Shown one piece after another: positions 27,463-38,182 of a stretch of DNA of 64,000 nucleotides. Each line of letters starts with the position of its first letter. The stretch's first letter is position 1. The translations under genes and the position numbers were made by a program. Location of the stretch: positions 248,001-312,000 of the forward strand of contig NZ_JXMW01000001.1 in assembly GCF_002072215.1 (NCBI RefSeq). Reading direction: 5' to 3'. The DNA is from Methanobrevibacter arboriphilus JCM 13429 = DSM 1125 (GTDB lineage: Archaea; Methanobacteriota; Methanobacteria; Methanobacteriales; Methanobacteriaceae). A model generated the notes under the pieces. It did no database searches, had not been told where the DNA came from, and saw nothing but the letters and a program-made list of their open reading frames with translations.

Positions 27463-30400
27463 TTAATTTGAAAAGTATTTTTCAAATCCGCTCATAGTTA
27501 CACCATATGCAACACTTTCACCAGCATCAATAGTTCCATATGTAGAATAAACAATACCTTTTGCAATATTTTTAGTAGCACCTCTTGATGCACCCATAGC
27601 ACCTCTGAGAACACCTTTTAAGGCAATCATTGCATTTCCTCCCATAATAGAGAACGCAACTGATGAAGAAAAACCAATAACATTAATTGGATTCAATGGA
27701 TCTTCAAACATGCCATTACCATAAGCCATTAGACCAATACCTGCTACTGCCATCACAGCAGCCACAGGAGCTCCAACTCCAGTACTTGCTGCCACAATAG
27801 CTCCAGTCATTAAAAATCCTCCTATTACATCAGCACTTGTTCGCATAGCAAATTTATTATTGCCATTTTCTAAAGACTTAATGCCTTTATCAATACCAGT
27901 AACCAAAGAATTAGCAGCTTTTATTGTACTATTTGTCCATGCGACAATATTCTTAGCAGTTGATTTAATCAATGGGTTGTTATTTATAACACTAATAGCT
28001 ATAGAAGTAGCAGATTTAATACCATTATTAACATAGTTACTAACTTTTTTATAGACAAATTTACCTACATTAACAACATCTTTCCAGTCATAAACTTTCA
28101 CACGGTATTTTATTGCTTGAAACCATCCTGCATTTTTAACATAAGGCACTCTGACCGTATATGATTTCCACACGATTTTTGTACTGAATACAGGATATTT
28201 AATACCAAACCATCCTGTTTTCCATCCTACTTTTACAGAAACTTTAACAGGGTACTTTATTGTATAAGTCTTCCAATATATTTTTGGTGGATGATACTTA
28301 TAATATGTACGCCATTCATAATGCCATAAACCTTTAATTTCCTTCATCACTTTCTCAGACAATAGAGTACAATTAGCTATAGTATCATTAAAGACCATTA
28401 CAATACCAGTGAACAGCTCGTTAAACTTAGTCCAATTCATACTTATAATACCAAGATTAGGATCAAACAAAGTAATAGTCTCATTAGTCATATTCAATAT
28501 TAATTCAAAATGATTAAAACCATTAATTTTCAAAAGAACAATATTATCAACCTTTAACTTATCAAAAGTAACATTATACGCATTAGAGCATATGCCTTTA
28601 AATCCTGAAGCATTTTTAAGCCCCCATAGGCTTGTTCCTTCATTATCAGTACCAGCAAGTTTTGCTAGTTCTGCTTCTGTTGTGAAAATCCCCCATTTTT
28701 TAAATAATGTTGCAAGAGCTGCTGGACCACAAGTATACACAGTAGTCGCCATAACCATCTCACTATCATCAATAACAGAAGTATCCGCCAACCAATTATT
28801 CTTAAAAATATTAGAACTATTCAAAGTAGCAATAGAATTATAAATTGATAAACCTGCACCATTTTCAGTAAAATTATTGCCTATGATATTATTACTATCG
28901 GTTTTAAATAGATAAACACCAACCCAATTATTAATTACTTTATTGTTTAAAATATTAATATTATCACTAAAACTTATATAAATAGCATAATAGTTATAAG
29001 TTAATTCATTAGAATTAATAGCATTATAATTTGAATTTTGCAAATTAATTCCATTCTCATTAGAAACTAATTTATTACCATTAATTTTATTATTATTTGA
29101 AGCGATTAATGAAATCCCTTCAACACCATCCAAAATAGTATTATTCTGAATAGTATTATTTCCAGAAATATATGAATAAATATTCACATTAAATCCAGAT
29201 ATTATGTTATTTTTTATAATACACCCATATGATTTAACTAAGCTTATACCATATGCATAACCAGAACCTATAATATTAAAACCACTAATAGTGCTTCCAC
29301 TACCTGAAGAAGTAATTGTAATCATGTTTTGATCAATATCTTTAGGGCACAAATATACTTTTTCTCCTGAAACAACTTCTAAAGTAATTTTTTTGTTTAT
29401 AATTATATTCTCATAGTAAGTACCTTCAGAAACACGAATTAGATCTCCTGATTTTGTATTTATACTATTAATAGCTTCTTGAATAGTTTCAAAATATTCT
29501 CCAGTTCTAGTATTTAAAACACCAGTAGAATTAACAGACATTACATTAAAAGTTTTATTCAATGCGAAGTCATTAAAAGAAGCAAAGACAGTTGTGGTTC
29601 CATTAGTTGTGTTTATAAGCTTGACCTTAGCTTTACCATTAACTGTACTTGTTGAAGCATTAATATATCCATTAGTAGAGTTAAAGTATATAATTAAATC
29701 ATCTGGGATATTACCATGAGGAGAAGTATCTTCTCCATTATTATTATATGTTAAATCAGCCTCGATGAAATATTCATAATGTGTACTATTCCAAGTAGAC
29801 CTGTCAGTAGATGTGGTAAGTTTTAAAATCAAATAAGGGTTATATAAAACATTCCCATTTTTTATATGAATATCACTGCCATTATTTGATGATGATATAG
29901 GATTATTAGAACCCCACCAATTATTGATAAAATTCACAACACTATTTATACCTTCAACATACAATCCACTTTCTGTATTTTTAAATATTATATTATAGTG
30001 TCCTTCACCTGAAGAGTTTTCAAAAACAAATCCTATCCAGTTTTCTGAAACAATGTTATCATAAAACTTAGAATTATTAGAAAGATGACTAAAAATTCCA
30101 TACATATTATTAGTTACATTATTATAAGCAATTTCATCATTTAAAGAACTTTCAACAGAAATACCTCTGCGAAGATTATCAGATATAATATTTGTTGATA
30201 TTACATTCCCACTAGATTCATAAATTTCAATTCCATAAAAATGACCAGTAATTTTACATTCTAAAATAGTATTATTGGATGAATTAGAAATGTAAACACC
30301 CCAACTAAGAACATAATTACTAGAGCCATTTATCCATAGACCTTTTAATAAACTACCACTAGCATTTGAATTAATTGTAAACACAGGAGTAGAAGTGTTT

Positions 30401-33400
30401 AATGCTTGGATTAATACAAAATTATCAAATAAAGAAGTGATTGTTAATTTCTTATTTAATATAATGTTTTCAAGATATTTATCTTTAGAAAGCCATAAAG
30501 TATCACCAACAATAGTATCAACATCATTAATAGCTTCTTGTAAATTATCGAAGACTTTATTTGATCTGAAATTATAAGTTTTATTAGGATTATAAACAGC
30601 TAACCAAGGAACAACAGACAATTGATCACTAATATTACCATTAGTAACATTATAAGTTGCCATAATATTTGAAAACATGAAAACTAAAGATTCAAACCCG
30701 ATTAAATCTCCCAAGCTACTGTTATTGAAGTTAGAAGGAACTTTTTTATTAGTATTTGAATAAGAAACAACGTAATCTGCTATTTCTAAGATTTCATCAT
30801 AATAAATATCTCCTTTCATAATATTTTCAGAAGCATTATTTGAAATATGTGTATTTAGCCTTTCTAAAATTAAACTTGTATCCAAATCACTTTTAAGAAA
30901 AGTTACAGCTTTTGCAGAAAGTAATAAAAATTCATCCATTGAAATATTCACACCAGAAACCAAAACACTACTCGGAAGAACATGATAGCTACTTACATAA
31001 GATTGAATATAAGTTGAAGCATTTTTCAATTGTTCCATTGATATAAACACAGTGCTGGAATTAGAAATCAGATCCCAAGGTACAATTGTTATAAAAGAAG
31101 GAGTTTGATTTATCACTTGGTAAGATCTTAAGATTTGACTATAAGTATAAATGAGTGAATTAAAGCCTACTTTACCCAAAGTAGAGTTTTGATAATCAGG
31201 AGCTTTTCCATTAACTTCCATATATTCAGCAATAACAGACGCAAGATCAATTAAATCATTATTAGAAATACCAAAAGACTGATTAATACCCTCAGAAATG
31301 TTTGTAGGGGAACCATAATTTTTAATAGGGATCATTCCACTAAAACCATTGTCAATATTCATAACACCAATAACCGCAAGACTTAAAAACTGAGCCATAG
31401 TAATAGTAGAACCATTAACAACCACAGAACTAGGCAAAGTATGATATTTCTCAATATAATCAGCTACAGATTTTCCTGCAGCTAAAATATCATTAATAGA
31501 AACAAACTTAGTATTATTACTAGAGATAACACTCCAATTATTAAAATAAAACACATCAGGCAAATTATTAGTATCAAAATAATAGCTTAAAATACTTGAA
31601 AAAGTATAGATCAAAGATTGATAAGAAATATTACCCAAATTAGTCACCATATAAGCAGGAACATTACCATTATCCATTATATAAGAACTGACATTATTTG
31701 ATAAAGACATATAAAATTCTTCATCAAAAAGAGAAGAATTGATTTTTTCTGAAACCCCAATAGGCACACTATAATTTTCTAACAAAATATTAGACCTTAA
31801 ATTACCATTGATATAATTCAAACAATTACTTAACAGTTTCAAATACTGAGGCATTGAAATAGTAAAATTAAAAATAGTGACATTTATTGGAAGAACATGC
31901 CTTTTTTCAATAAAATATTTAACTACACTAGAAAACAAAACTACATTACCAACTGAAACAAAAGTGTTAGACGAATTGGATATTTTACTCCATGGATCAA
32001 CAACAATAAAATCTGGCAATTTACCAATTTGTTTTGTAGAACTTAATATTTGTGAAAACATATATATTAATGAGTCATATCTTATGTTCCCAATAGTTGA
32101 ACTTTGATAGTTTGGTGCTCTTCCATCAAACATGAAATATTCAACACTACGAGCAAGATTTAAATAAGTATCCTGATCAAGAATACCTCCAGTAGTGGTT
32201 TCAGAATATGATGTTGGATATCCAAAATTACCAAGCAATATTTGACCCGCATAAGTACCATTAAGATTATGTAATGTAGTGGTTAAAAGCTTTAAAAACT
32301 GAGGCATAGTAACATTATAACCACCAATAACAACTTTATCTGGTAAAACATGATTAACTTCAATATAATATTCCACAGTTTCTGCAGCTTCCATGATTTG
32401 AGTTTCAGTAAAACTCATAGTATTCGGATTAGATATTACTGACCAAGGATTAACAGAAACATATTCAGGCAGAGAGCCTCTAATATTATAATAATCCAAA
32501 ATTATTGCATACATGAAAATTAAATTATAATAAGACATGTTTCCTTGAGATATCCAAGAATAATTTGGAGCTTGGGCATTAGTGTCCATATATGATTTAA
32601 TATTATCAATAGCATTAAAATAATTAGCAAAACTAATTTTACCAGCAATTAAACTTTCTGAAGGATTATTTGGAGCAGAATAATTTCTTAATATTATAGA
32701 TTGATACAAGCCTATTTTAATGTTTTTTAAAGAAACAATTTCTAGCATTAAAAACTGAGGCATATTAATAATAAAACCTAAAATATTCAGATTATTTGGT
32801 AAAGCATGATTAGTAATAACATAATTTTTAAGATAAAAAGCCATAGAATTAATTAAATCCATACTGATAAAAGTAGTAGAAGTATTTTGAACAATACTCC
32901 AAGGTACTAATGTAATATACTCCGGTAGAATATTGTTTTTGTTTGCAGAAACTAAAAGTTGAGCATTAATATAAACTAATGATTGATATGAAATAGCACC
33001 ACGAATAGTGTTTTTAAAGTTAGGAGCAGTACGATTAGCATCCATAAAACTAATAACATCATTTATCAAACTTAAATAATCATTATAAAGTAAATTACCA
33101 CCAGTAATACTTTCATAAGGATTAGCAGCAGCACTGAAATTTTCTAACATAATAGATTGGAAGAGTTTTCCATTTAGATTTTTTAAAGCTTTTGATGAAA
33201 GCATTAAAAAATCACTCATTTTAACCTTATTTTCTGAAATAATAATAAAATCAGGCAAATTATGCTGTGATTCAACATGAGAAACAAGAGTACCAGAAGC
33301 AAGAATAATATCTGCCATGTTCATAAATACAGTTCTATTATTAGAAACAGTACTCCATGGATAAACAGTGATAAAATCAGGTAAAGAATTTAAAGATTGA

Positions 33401-34608
33401 TGTGAGGATATTATTTGTGTGAATGTATAAACTAATGATTCATAGCCAACGTTACCAATATTAGTAGATTGATATGTTGGAGCTTGACCATTAGTATCCA
33501 TATAAGATTTAATACTGTTTGCAAGGCTTAAATAATCAGTTTTATTCAGACTTCTAGATTTATTTAAATTTTCAGATGAAACAACTGTTGTTGCATTTTC
33601 CAGTTCAATCGAAGAATTTGTACCATTATTAATGTTAATAATTGAAATAGATAAGAGTTTTAAGAATTGAGCCATATTAATTGTTATTCCATTAATAGTG
33701 ATATTTTCAGGCAATCTATGATTAACTTCAACATGTGCTTGAACAGAATTTGCAGCATATTGTAGATCTTCCAATGAAAATTTAGTGGTGTTACTATTAG
33801 CAATGTTTATATTATATGTTACTGTTTTTGTAGCAGAGGGATTGCCTTTCGAGTCAATTGCATAATACTTTAAAACAGTTTCACCTGCACCAAGTGTTAA
33901 TGTAACTGTTTTAACCTTATTAACCCATGCACCATTATTTATGCTATAATAAACTTTGGGATTAGCATCACGACTATCTGTAGCAGTTATAGTAACATTC
34001 TTAATACTATTATAAGTGCCACCAGCTAAATTAATACTTACAGTTGGAGGCAAATTATCTACTATCACTCCTGCAGAATTAACGCCAGAAATTTGAGTGA
34101 TTGTTACAGAATTTGGTAAAACACCATTAACATGATAATAATTAACAATTCTTGCATAAGCATACACTAATGATTCATAACGAATATTACCCAAAGAACT
34201 TGATGCATAATTAGGAGCAACACCATTAGTATTAATAAAATTCTTAATATTATTAGCCATTGTCAAATATTGTGCCTTTGTTAAAGTACCTGTAGCTGTT
34301 CCAGAAGGACCAGTAGGAGCACCAACACTCTTTATAGTAACAGGATTCTTATTACTTTTATTAAGCTGCAAAGTATAAGTAACCAATGAATTCAAATAAG
34401 AAGGCATAGAATTATTCTTATCAGAAATGTCAACATACTTAGGCAATTTACTGTTAGTATCAGTATAATTTTTAACAGCAGAAGAAGAATCTTTCATTTC
34501 AGTTTCATTCAAAGTAGCAGAAGAAACAGCACCCACAAACAAAAAAAGAACTAAAATACAAGACAATACAATCATCAATTTTTTAAAACCCATTTCGACG
34601 AACCCCAT
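27463..34608 (-). CDS. Giant pseudomurein-binding surface protein with C39-like peptidase domain
   Basis: A 2381-aa protein. It has a signal peptide (LMIVLSCILVLFLFVGAVSSA), then alternating pseudomurein-binding-type repeats. I count eight of the form SYMDTNGQAPTY...YESLVY and seven of the form HVEVNHRLPENI...MAQFLKLL. A chitobiase-type Ig module lies near 180-265. Residues ~1370-1900 form NosD-like beta-helix. A C39/transglutaminase-like peptidase follows with Cys1960 (TCGPAAL), His2033 (GFNHFEL) and Asp2049 (LFDPNLG). The C-terminal part has Lys/Trp/Tyr-rich segments and a glycine-rich hydrophobic stretch. It is expected to sit in the pseudomurein wall and to cleave or process peptides there. 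Two ATGs are possible (34608 and 34593). Confidence 0.9.
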   Translation of the reverse strand: MGFVEMGFKKLMIVLSCILVLFLFVGAVSSATLNETEMKDSSSAVKNYTDTNSKLPKYVDISDKNNSMPSYLNSLVTYTLQLNKSNKNPVTIKSVGAPTGPSGTATGTLTKAQYLTMANNIKNFINTNGVAPNYASSSLGNIRYESLVYAYARIVNYYHVNGVLPNSVTITQISGVNSAGVIVDNLPPTVSINLAGGTYNSIKNVTITATDSRDANPKVYYSINNGAWVNKVKTVTLTLGAGETVLKYYAIDSKGNPSATKTVTYNINIANSNTTKFSLEDLQYAANSVQAHVEVNHRLPENITINGITINMAQFLKLLSISIININNGTNSSIELENATTVVSSENLNKSRSLNKTDYLSLANSIKSYMDTNGQAPTYQSTNIGNVGYESLVYTFTQIISSHQSLNSLPDFITVYPWSTVSNNRTVFMNMADIILASGTLVSHVESQHNLPDFIIISENKVKMSDFLMLSSKALKNLNGKLFQSIMLENFSAAANPYESITGGNLLYNDYLSLINDVISFMDANRTAPNFKNTIRGAISYQSLVYINAQLLVSANKNNILPEYITLVPWSIVQNTSTTFISMDLINSMAFYLKNYVITNHALPNNLNILGFIINMPQFLMLEIVSLKNIKIGLYQSIILRNYSAPNNPSESLIAGKISFANYFNAIDNIKSYMDTNAQAPNYSWISQGNMSYYNLIFMYAIILDYYNIRGSLPEYVSVNPWSVISNPNTMSFTETQIMEAAETVEYYIEVNHVLPDKVVIGGYNVTMPQFLKLLTTTLHNLNGTYAGQILLGNFGYPTSYSETTTGGILDQDTYLNLARSVEYFMFDGRAPNYQSSTIGNIRYDSLIYMFSQILSSTKQIGKLPDFIVVDPWSKISNSSNTFVSVGNVVLFSSVVKYFIEKRHVLPINVTIFNFTISMPQYLKLLSNCLNYINGNLRSNILLENYSVPIGVSEKINSSLFDEEFYMSLSNNVSSYIMDNGNVPAYMVTNLGNISYQSLIYTFSSILSYYFDTNNLPDVFYFNNWSVISSNNTKFVSINDILAAGKSVADYIEKYHTLPSSVVVNGSTITMAQFLSLAVIGVMNIDNGFSGMIPIKNYGSPTNISEGINQSFGISNNDLIDLASVIAEYMEVNGKAPDYQNSTLGKVGFNSLIYTYSQILRSYQVINQTPSFITIVPWDLISNSSTVFISMEQLKNASTYIQSYVSSYHVLPSSVLVSGVNISMDEFLLLSAKAVTFLKSDLDTSLILERLNTHISNNASENIMKGDIYYDEILEIADYVVSYSNTNKKVPSNFNNSSLGDLIGFESLVFMFSNIMATYNVTNGNISDQLSVVPWLAVYNPNKTYNFRSNKVFDNLQEAINDVDTIVGDTLWLSKDKYLENIILNKKLTITSLFDNFVLIQALNTSTPVFTINSNASGSLLKGLWINGSSNYVLSWGVYISNSSNNTILECKITGHFYGIEIYESSGNVISTNIISDNLRRGISVESSLNDEIAYNNVTNNMYGIFSHLSNNSKFYDNIVSENWIGFVFENSSGEGHYNIIFKNTESGLYVEGINSVVNFINNWWGSNNPISSSNNGSDIHIKNGNVLYNPYLILKLTTSTDRSTWNSTHYEYFIEADLTYNNNGEDTSPHGNIPDDLIIYFNSTNGYINASTSTVNGKAKVKLINTTNGTTTVFASFNDFALNKTFNVMSVNSTGVLNTRTGEYFETIQEAINSINTKSGDLIRVSEGTYYENIIINKKITLEVVSGEKVYLCPKDIDQNMITITSSGSGSTISGFNIIGSGYAYGISLVKSYGCIIKNNIISGFNVNIYSYISGNNTIQNNTILDGVEGISLIASNNNKINGNKLVSNENGINLQNSNYNAINSNELTYNYYAIYISFSDNINILNNKVINNWVGVYLFKTDSNNIIGNNFTENGAGLSIYNSIATLNSSNIFKNNWLADTSVIDDSEMVMATTVYTCGPAALATLFKKWGIFTTEAELAKLAGTDNEGTSLWGLKNASGFKGICSNAYNVTFDKLKVDNIVLLKINGFNHFELILNMTNETITLFDPNLGIISMNWTKFNELFTGIVMVFNDTIANCTLLSEKVMKEIKGLWHYEWRTYYKYHPPKIYWKTYTIKYPVKVSVKVGWKTGWFGIKYPVFSTKIVWKSYTVRVPYVKNAGWFQAIKYRVKVYDWKDVVNVGKFVYKKVSNYVNNGIKSATSIAISVINNNPLIKSTAKNIVAWTNSTIKAANSLVTGIDKGIKSLENGNNKFAMRTSADVIGGFLMTGAIVAASTGVGAPVAAVMAVAGIGLMAYGNGMFEDPLNPINVIGFSSSVAFSIMGGNAMIALKGVLRGAMGASRGATKNIAKGIVYSTYGTIDAGESVAYGVTMSGFEKYFSN

Positions 34609-34961
34609 TAGTATTATAATAGTATTAATAAATTAAATAAAAATATAATTATACTATTATTTTTTATTAAACATAGTATTAATTTAATTAATATTTAAAC
34701 TTTCTCATTTAATTTTCAATAAAAATAGATAAAATAAGCATATAAACAATAAACATTTATGTATTTTTATTTAAGAAGTATATAAAAGAAAATAAACTAT
34801 TTCAAAAAAAATTCAATATATAACCTTTTTGTTCAATAAAGGATATATTAAAATTAAAATATTGTTTTTTATTTAACTTGTAAATTATCTATGCTCAATT
34901 AGATATATAAGAATAAAAAAAATTATAATAAAAAAAAAGATGTGATGTTTTTTAATATTTT
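34609..34961. other. Promoter region of the giant surface protein, otherwise empty
   Basis: About 350 AT-rich bases between two minus-strand genes. It presumably holds the promoter of the 2381-aa protein. No gene, tRNA fragment or known repeat is seen. Confidence 0.5.
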
Positions 34962-35369
34962 TTATGCACCAGGATTTCTAAAACTTTTTTTATAAAATTT
35001 GTTATAATAAGATTTAGCACTTAAACCTGTTTTAACATAATCTGTATACTTACCATGAGGATTATTTTTAGTACGATGATTTACAACAGTGACTTTTAAC
35101 TTATTTTTACTAACTTTAGTTAAATAAATCTTATTATTCACATAAAGCTCATATTTATGTTTATTTGGATATTTAACATACATCTTATAAGCAGTTACAA
35201 CTGTTTTACCATTATAATAAGATTTCCAAGAATTTTTATAAATTAACTTATTTTCACCTTTATCAATTTTTTTATATTTAGCAGCTGAAACTGAATCAGA
35301 AGCAATCACCAAAGCACCAAACATAATAAAAACACAAGCCAAAGCAAAAAAATACTTTCTATCAAACAT
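34962..35369 (-). CDS. Small secreted basic protein
   Basis: 135 aa from the ATG at 35369; GGGGTTGA lies upstream at a suitable distance, whereas the longer frame's ATG precedes that site. It has a signal peptide (YFFALACVFIMFGALVIASDSVSA), then a mature domain rich in Lys and Tyr (KYELYVNNKIYLTKVSKNK). The high positive charge suits binding to the cell wall. It probably forms a unit with the gene at 35411, 42 bases upstream. Family not recognised beyond a general Methanobrevibacter exported-protein style. Confidence 0.7.
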   Translation of the reverse strand: MFDRKYFFALACVFIMFGALVIASDSVSAAKYKKIDKGENKLIYKNSWKSYYNGKTVVTAYKMYVKYPNKHKYELYVNNKIYLTKVSKNKLKVTVVNHRTKNNPHGKYTDYVKTGLSAKSYYNKFYKKSFRNPGA

Positions 35370-35410
35370 TTTATAAATCAACCCCATAAAACAATAATAA
35401 ATGAATCCAA

Positions 35411-35878
35411 CTATCTAAAAACTACACTATTAGCCATTTTAACAGCTAAATCCCTATTATAAACAGAAACTATAAAAACCGCCTTATCTTTTTCATCATT
35501 AGTGACAATAATTGTTGTCATGTTCTCATCTTGTCCCCATTTAAATGCTTTAGCATTAGATGAAAGATTAGTTATATTAATCTCAGTTAAATTATTTAAA
35601 ATAGGTTCAGATCTAATTAATTCTTCGATAAAACTTTTATCAGTGCCAGTTGTATATGTATAAATTGAGATTCCTTTAATCATATCTTCATAAACATTTA
35701 AATCATTTTTTGCAAAATTTACATTAGATGGAACACTAATAACAACATTATCAAAAGTCTCATTCTTCATAGAATCAGAACTAGCAGGGCTTAAAAAATA
35801 AAAAACCCCTACTAAAGAAACAACAACCAAAAAAGCAATTATCACAACCAATATTATAGCAAAATTCTTATTATCCAT
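35411..35878 (-). CDS. Membrane-anchored small extracellular protein
   Basis: 155 aa with GGAGGTG ten bases before the ATG. An N-terminal membrane helix (FAIILVVIIAFLVVVSLVGVFYFL) is followed by an exported alpha/beta domain beginning FDNVVISVPSNVNF and ending AVKMANSVVF. This shape is shared by many small Methanobrevibacter surface proteins. It is upstream of, and probably co-transcribed with, the secreted basic protein. Function unknown. Confidence 0.75.
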   Translation of the reverse strand: MDNKNFAIILVVIIAFLVVVSLVGVFYFLSPASSDSMKNETFDNVVISVPSNVNFAKNDLNVYEDMIKGISIYTYTTGTDKSFIEELIRSEPILNNLTEINITNLSSNAKAFKWGQDENMTTIIVTNDEKDKAVFIVSVYNRDLAVKMANSVVFR

Positions 35879-35981
35879 AAAAAAAATACACCTCCTAAAA
35901 AAAAAACATAAGATAATATTTTAAATATACAACAAAATAATATATAAATATTACTAAAAAAAATAAAAATAATAAAGAATA

Positions 35982-36150
35982 GACTAAACACTTAATAAAA
36001 TACTAATTTTCAAATACCTTATTTATTCTTAAAAAACTTATTAAGTAAATTACTAAGTTTAAAGTAACTATTGATTTGAAATGATGAAAACATTGAAATA
36101 AGTTATTAAAGTAAAACTATTAAAAAGTAGCTACTTGAAAAAGATATAAG
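35982..36150 (+). repeat. tRNA-Arg downstream repeat R1, copy 5
   Basis: It contains AAACACTTAATAAAATACTA, TTAAAGTAACTATTGATTTG and AAAAAGTAGCTACTTGAAAA. The order matches the other R1 copies, but no tRNA fragment precedes it. Confidence 0.65.
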
Positions 36151-36157
36151 AAAGATA

Positions 36158-36472
36158 TTATAGTTTAAAATATCTATAGGTAAAATATATAAGTCCTACA
36201 ATTGGAACAATGGCAAAAACTATGAGACCCCAAAAGAGTAAGCTCAAAATCATGCTAATAAAAATTACTAGTGCTGCCAAACTTATAAGATATATAATTC
36301 CTTCTTTTGTATCAGTATCAAGAAATCCTTCTAATTCCCCATCATCATTAAGGCGTTTAGGTAAAAAATATTTATTTAATAAAATTGGTCCTAAAAAACA
36401 CACAATAAGTAAAACCACAGCAACCACAATAGCCAATACAGGATCCATATTTATATACTCAAAATAATTCAT
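36158..36472 (-). CDS. Small membrane protein
   Basis: 104 aa with hydrophobic segments VLAIVVAVVLLIVCFLGPILL, IIYLISLAALVIFISMILSLLFW and LIVFAIVPIVGLIYFTYRYF. The short loop after the first helix is charged (KRLNDDGELEGFLDTDTKEG). It lies 40 bases downstream of another small membrane-protein gene on the same strand, so the two are probably co-expressed. Family not recognised. Confidence 0.65.
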   Translation of the reverse strand: MNYFEYINMDPVLAIVVAVVLLIVCFLGPILLNKYFLPKRLNDDGELEGFLDTDTKEGIIYLISLAALVIFISMILSLLFWGLIVFAIVPIVGLIYFTYRYFKL

Positions 36473-36512
36473 CTTTAACCATCCATCTTATAATATAACT
36501 ATATTTAATAAA

Positions 36513-36806
36513 CTATTCATTTTTCTCCTGTTTTTTCTTTTTTCTATCTTCAATACAACCAAGAATGCCTCCTAAAATCATTACAACAAACAAACCAACT
36601 GTAAACAATTGAGGAGGCTCTATTTTTATAATACTTCCTAATAATGCAATTACAAATATAACATATAATAATACAGGGAACACCAAGTATCTTATTACAA
36701 TATTTGTTTTCATTTGTTCTATAAACTGTTTTCTTAAATCATTATTAACTACTATAATTAAAATAAAAATAATTAATAATATTAATTTAAAAAATAAAGC
36801 ATCCAT
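36513..36806 (-). CDS. Small membrane protein
   Basis: 97 aa with three hydrophobic segments (LILLIIFILIIVVN, YLVFPVLLYVIFVIALLGSII, LFTVGLFVVMILGGILG) and a basic, charged C-terminus (EDRKKKKQEKNE) that should face the cytoplasm. First of a probable two-gene unit with 36158-36472. Function unknown. Confidence 0.65.
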   Translation of the reverse strand: MDALFFKLILLIIFILIIVVNNDLRKQFIEQMKTNIVIRYLVFPVLLYVIFVIALLGSIIKIEPPQLFTVGLFVVMILGGILGCIEDRKKKKQEKNE

Positions 36807-36879
36807 TTTAAACCCACTGTAAATAATATTAAGTTATTTATATATAATAATTCCTCTATACGTATAATGCATATTCAAT

Positions 36880-37310
36880 ATATTTCAAAAACTCTTTCAT
36901 TTAATCTGTTAATTTGAAAAATCTCTTGTTAATTCTATCATATGATATTCATTCCATACAATTATCTGTATTTTTTATTATTATAATTTTCTATATTAAT
37001 CATACAACAACACAGATTAACAAATGAATAACCTATTAAAAAAAAATTAAAAATGATAAAACAAAAAAGAACCATAAATAACTTTAATACGATAAAATAA
37101 AACAAGGAATATAAAATACTACCTATTTAATAAAGCATTACTTCAAAAATCTTAATAGCATATAAAGTTCTTATAGTTTTACTAGTTTAAATATAGATAA
37201 CTTAGAAGAATTATAAGAATTTAGTAATTTATATTTTCAAGGATAATTTTTTTATTTAAATGTGTTTTAATACTTCTTTTCCAAGTTTTGTAATTTTATA
37301 TAGCCTTCCT
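36880..37310 (-). repeat. wHTH scar plus R2 repeat, copy b
   Basis: It runs from a wHTH 3' scar (TATTTCAAAAACTCTTTCAT) through the full R2 landmarks (ACAATTATCTGTATTTTTTA, TATAAAGTTCTTATAGTTTT, AAATATAGATAACTTAGAAG) to a second scar (GTTTTAATACTTCTTTTCCA). A tRNA-like remnant (AATCTTAAGATCTAGGGTTC) follows at about 37340-37360. The intact cassette that once lay here appears to be gone. Confidence 0.6.
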
Positions 37311-37609
37311 TATTTATAGTCTTCGTTTAAACAAATAAGTAATCTTAAGATCTAGGGTTCCCTAACAATTATCAAAACCATTTTAATATTTTTAAATAAT
37401 TAATAATATTCATTTTATTATTTTTATTTTTAATAAATATATTATGATTAATTAAACTATTAGATTAAAACTTCATTTTCTTATATTCATTACAAATAGA
37501 CATACTTAAATAGTATATAATTATAGTATTATTATATATTTTTCAACAAATACCATATTATTTTTGAGAAAAATATTAAAATTTTATAAAAGTTAATGGA
37601 GGTGAAAAA

Positions 37610-37867
37610 ATGGAATTTGAAGGTGCTGTAATTAAAGAGCAAGGTATTAAATTTGCAATAGTCATTGTGAAAAGACATATTGTTCAAAATAGTTCAAAAG
37701 CAGATCAGACAATACAAGAATTTCAACCAGTATTTCCGGGCATTCCTGTAGTTCTTATGGCCCAAGACTCTAGAGGCGTTCCAACATATTATGGGAGACA
37801 AGATATAGCAAAGTTCATGGCAGATGTTCCAATTGAGAATGTTCCATGGAGTAAATATTCATATTAG
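37610..37867 (+). CDS. Small conserved-looking hypothetical protein
   Basis: An 85-aa soluble protein with no signal or membrane segment. The strong GGAGGTG ribosome binding site seven bases before the ATG and balanced composition (GIPVVLMAQDSRGVPTYYGR) mark it as a real gene, less AT-driven than its surroundings. A beta-alpha pattern is followed by IAKFMADVP and a C-terminal PWSKYSY. I believe related small proteins are widespread in bacteria and archaea but cannot name a function. It stands alone between R2 remnants and the wHTH pseudogene. Confidence 0.75.
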   Translation: MEFEGAVIKEQGIKFAIVIVKRHIVQNSSKADQTIQEFQPVFPGIPVVLMAQDSRGVPTYYGRQDIAKFMADVPIENVPWSKYSY

Positions 37868-38182
37868 CTGAAAAAAATCATTTTAAAATCAATAATACTA
37901 TTTTTTTTTGAAAAAATATTAATTTAAATATAATCTAATTCGCTAAATACTCCTCAACTAACAATTCAACTAATTTTGTAATCTATAATTAATTATTATC
38001 TACTTTAAAAAGATCTATTATATTTAAAAACCATTTAAATCTATATAAATAGTCCATATCAAATATTTCAATGATTAATTTTAATATGTGTTAAATATAT
38101 TATTTTCCAAATATTAATATTATTTATACTTATTTGAAATTCATAATTGTGCTTTAGTGTAGTTTTGATAATGAATTATTAT

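Noticed and set aside
30600-34500. Regularly repeated sequence that could suggest a CRISPR array
   Set aside because: The repeats are protein repeats (pseudomurein-binding type) inside one open frame, too long and too variable for CRISPR. No array or cas gene was seen anywhere in the window.
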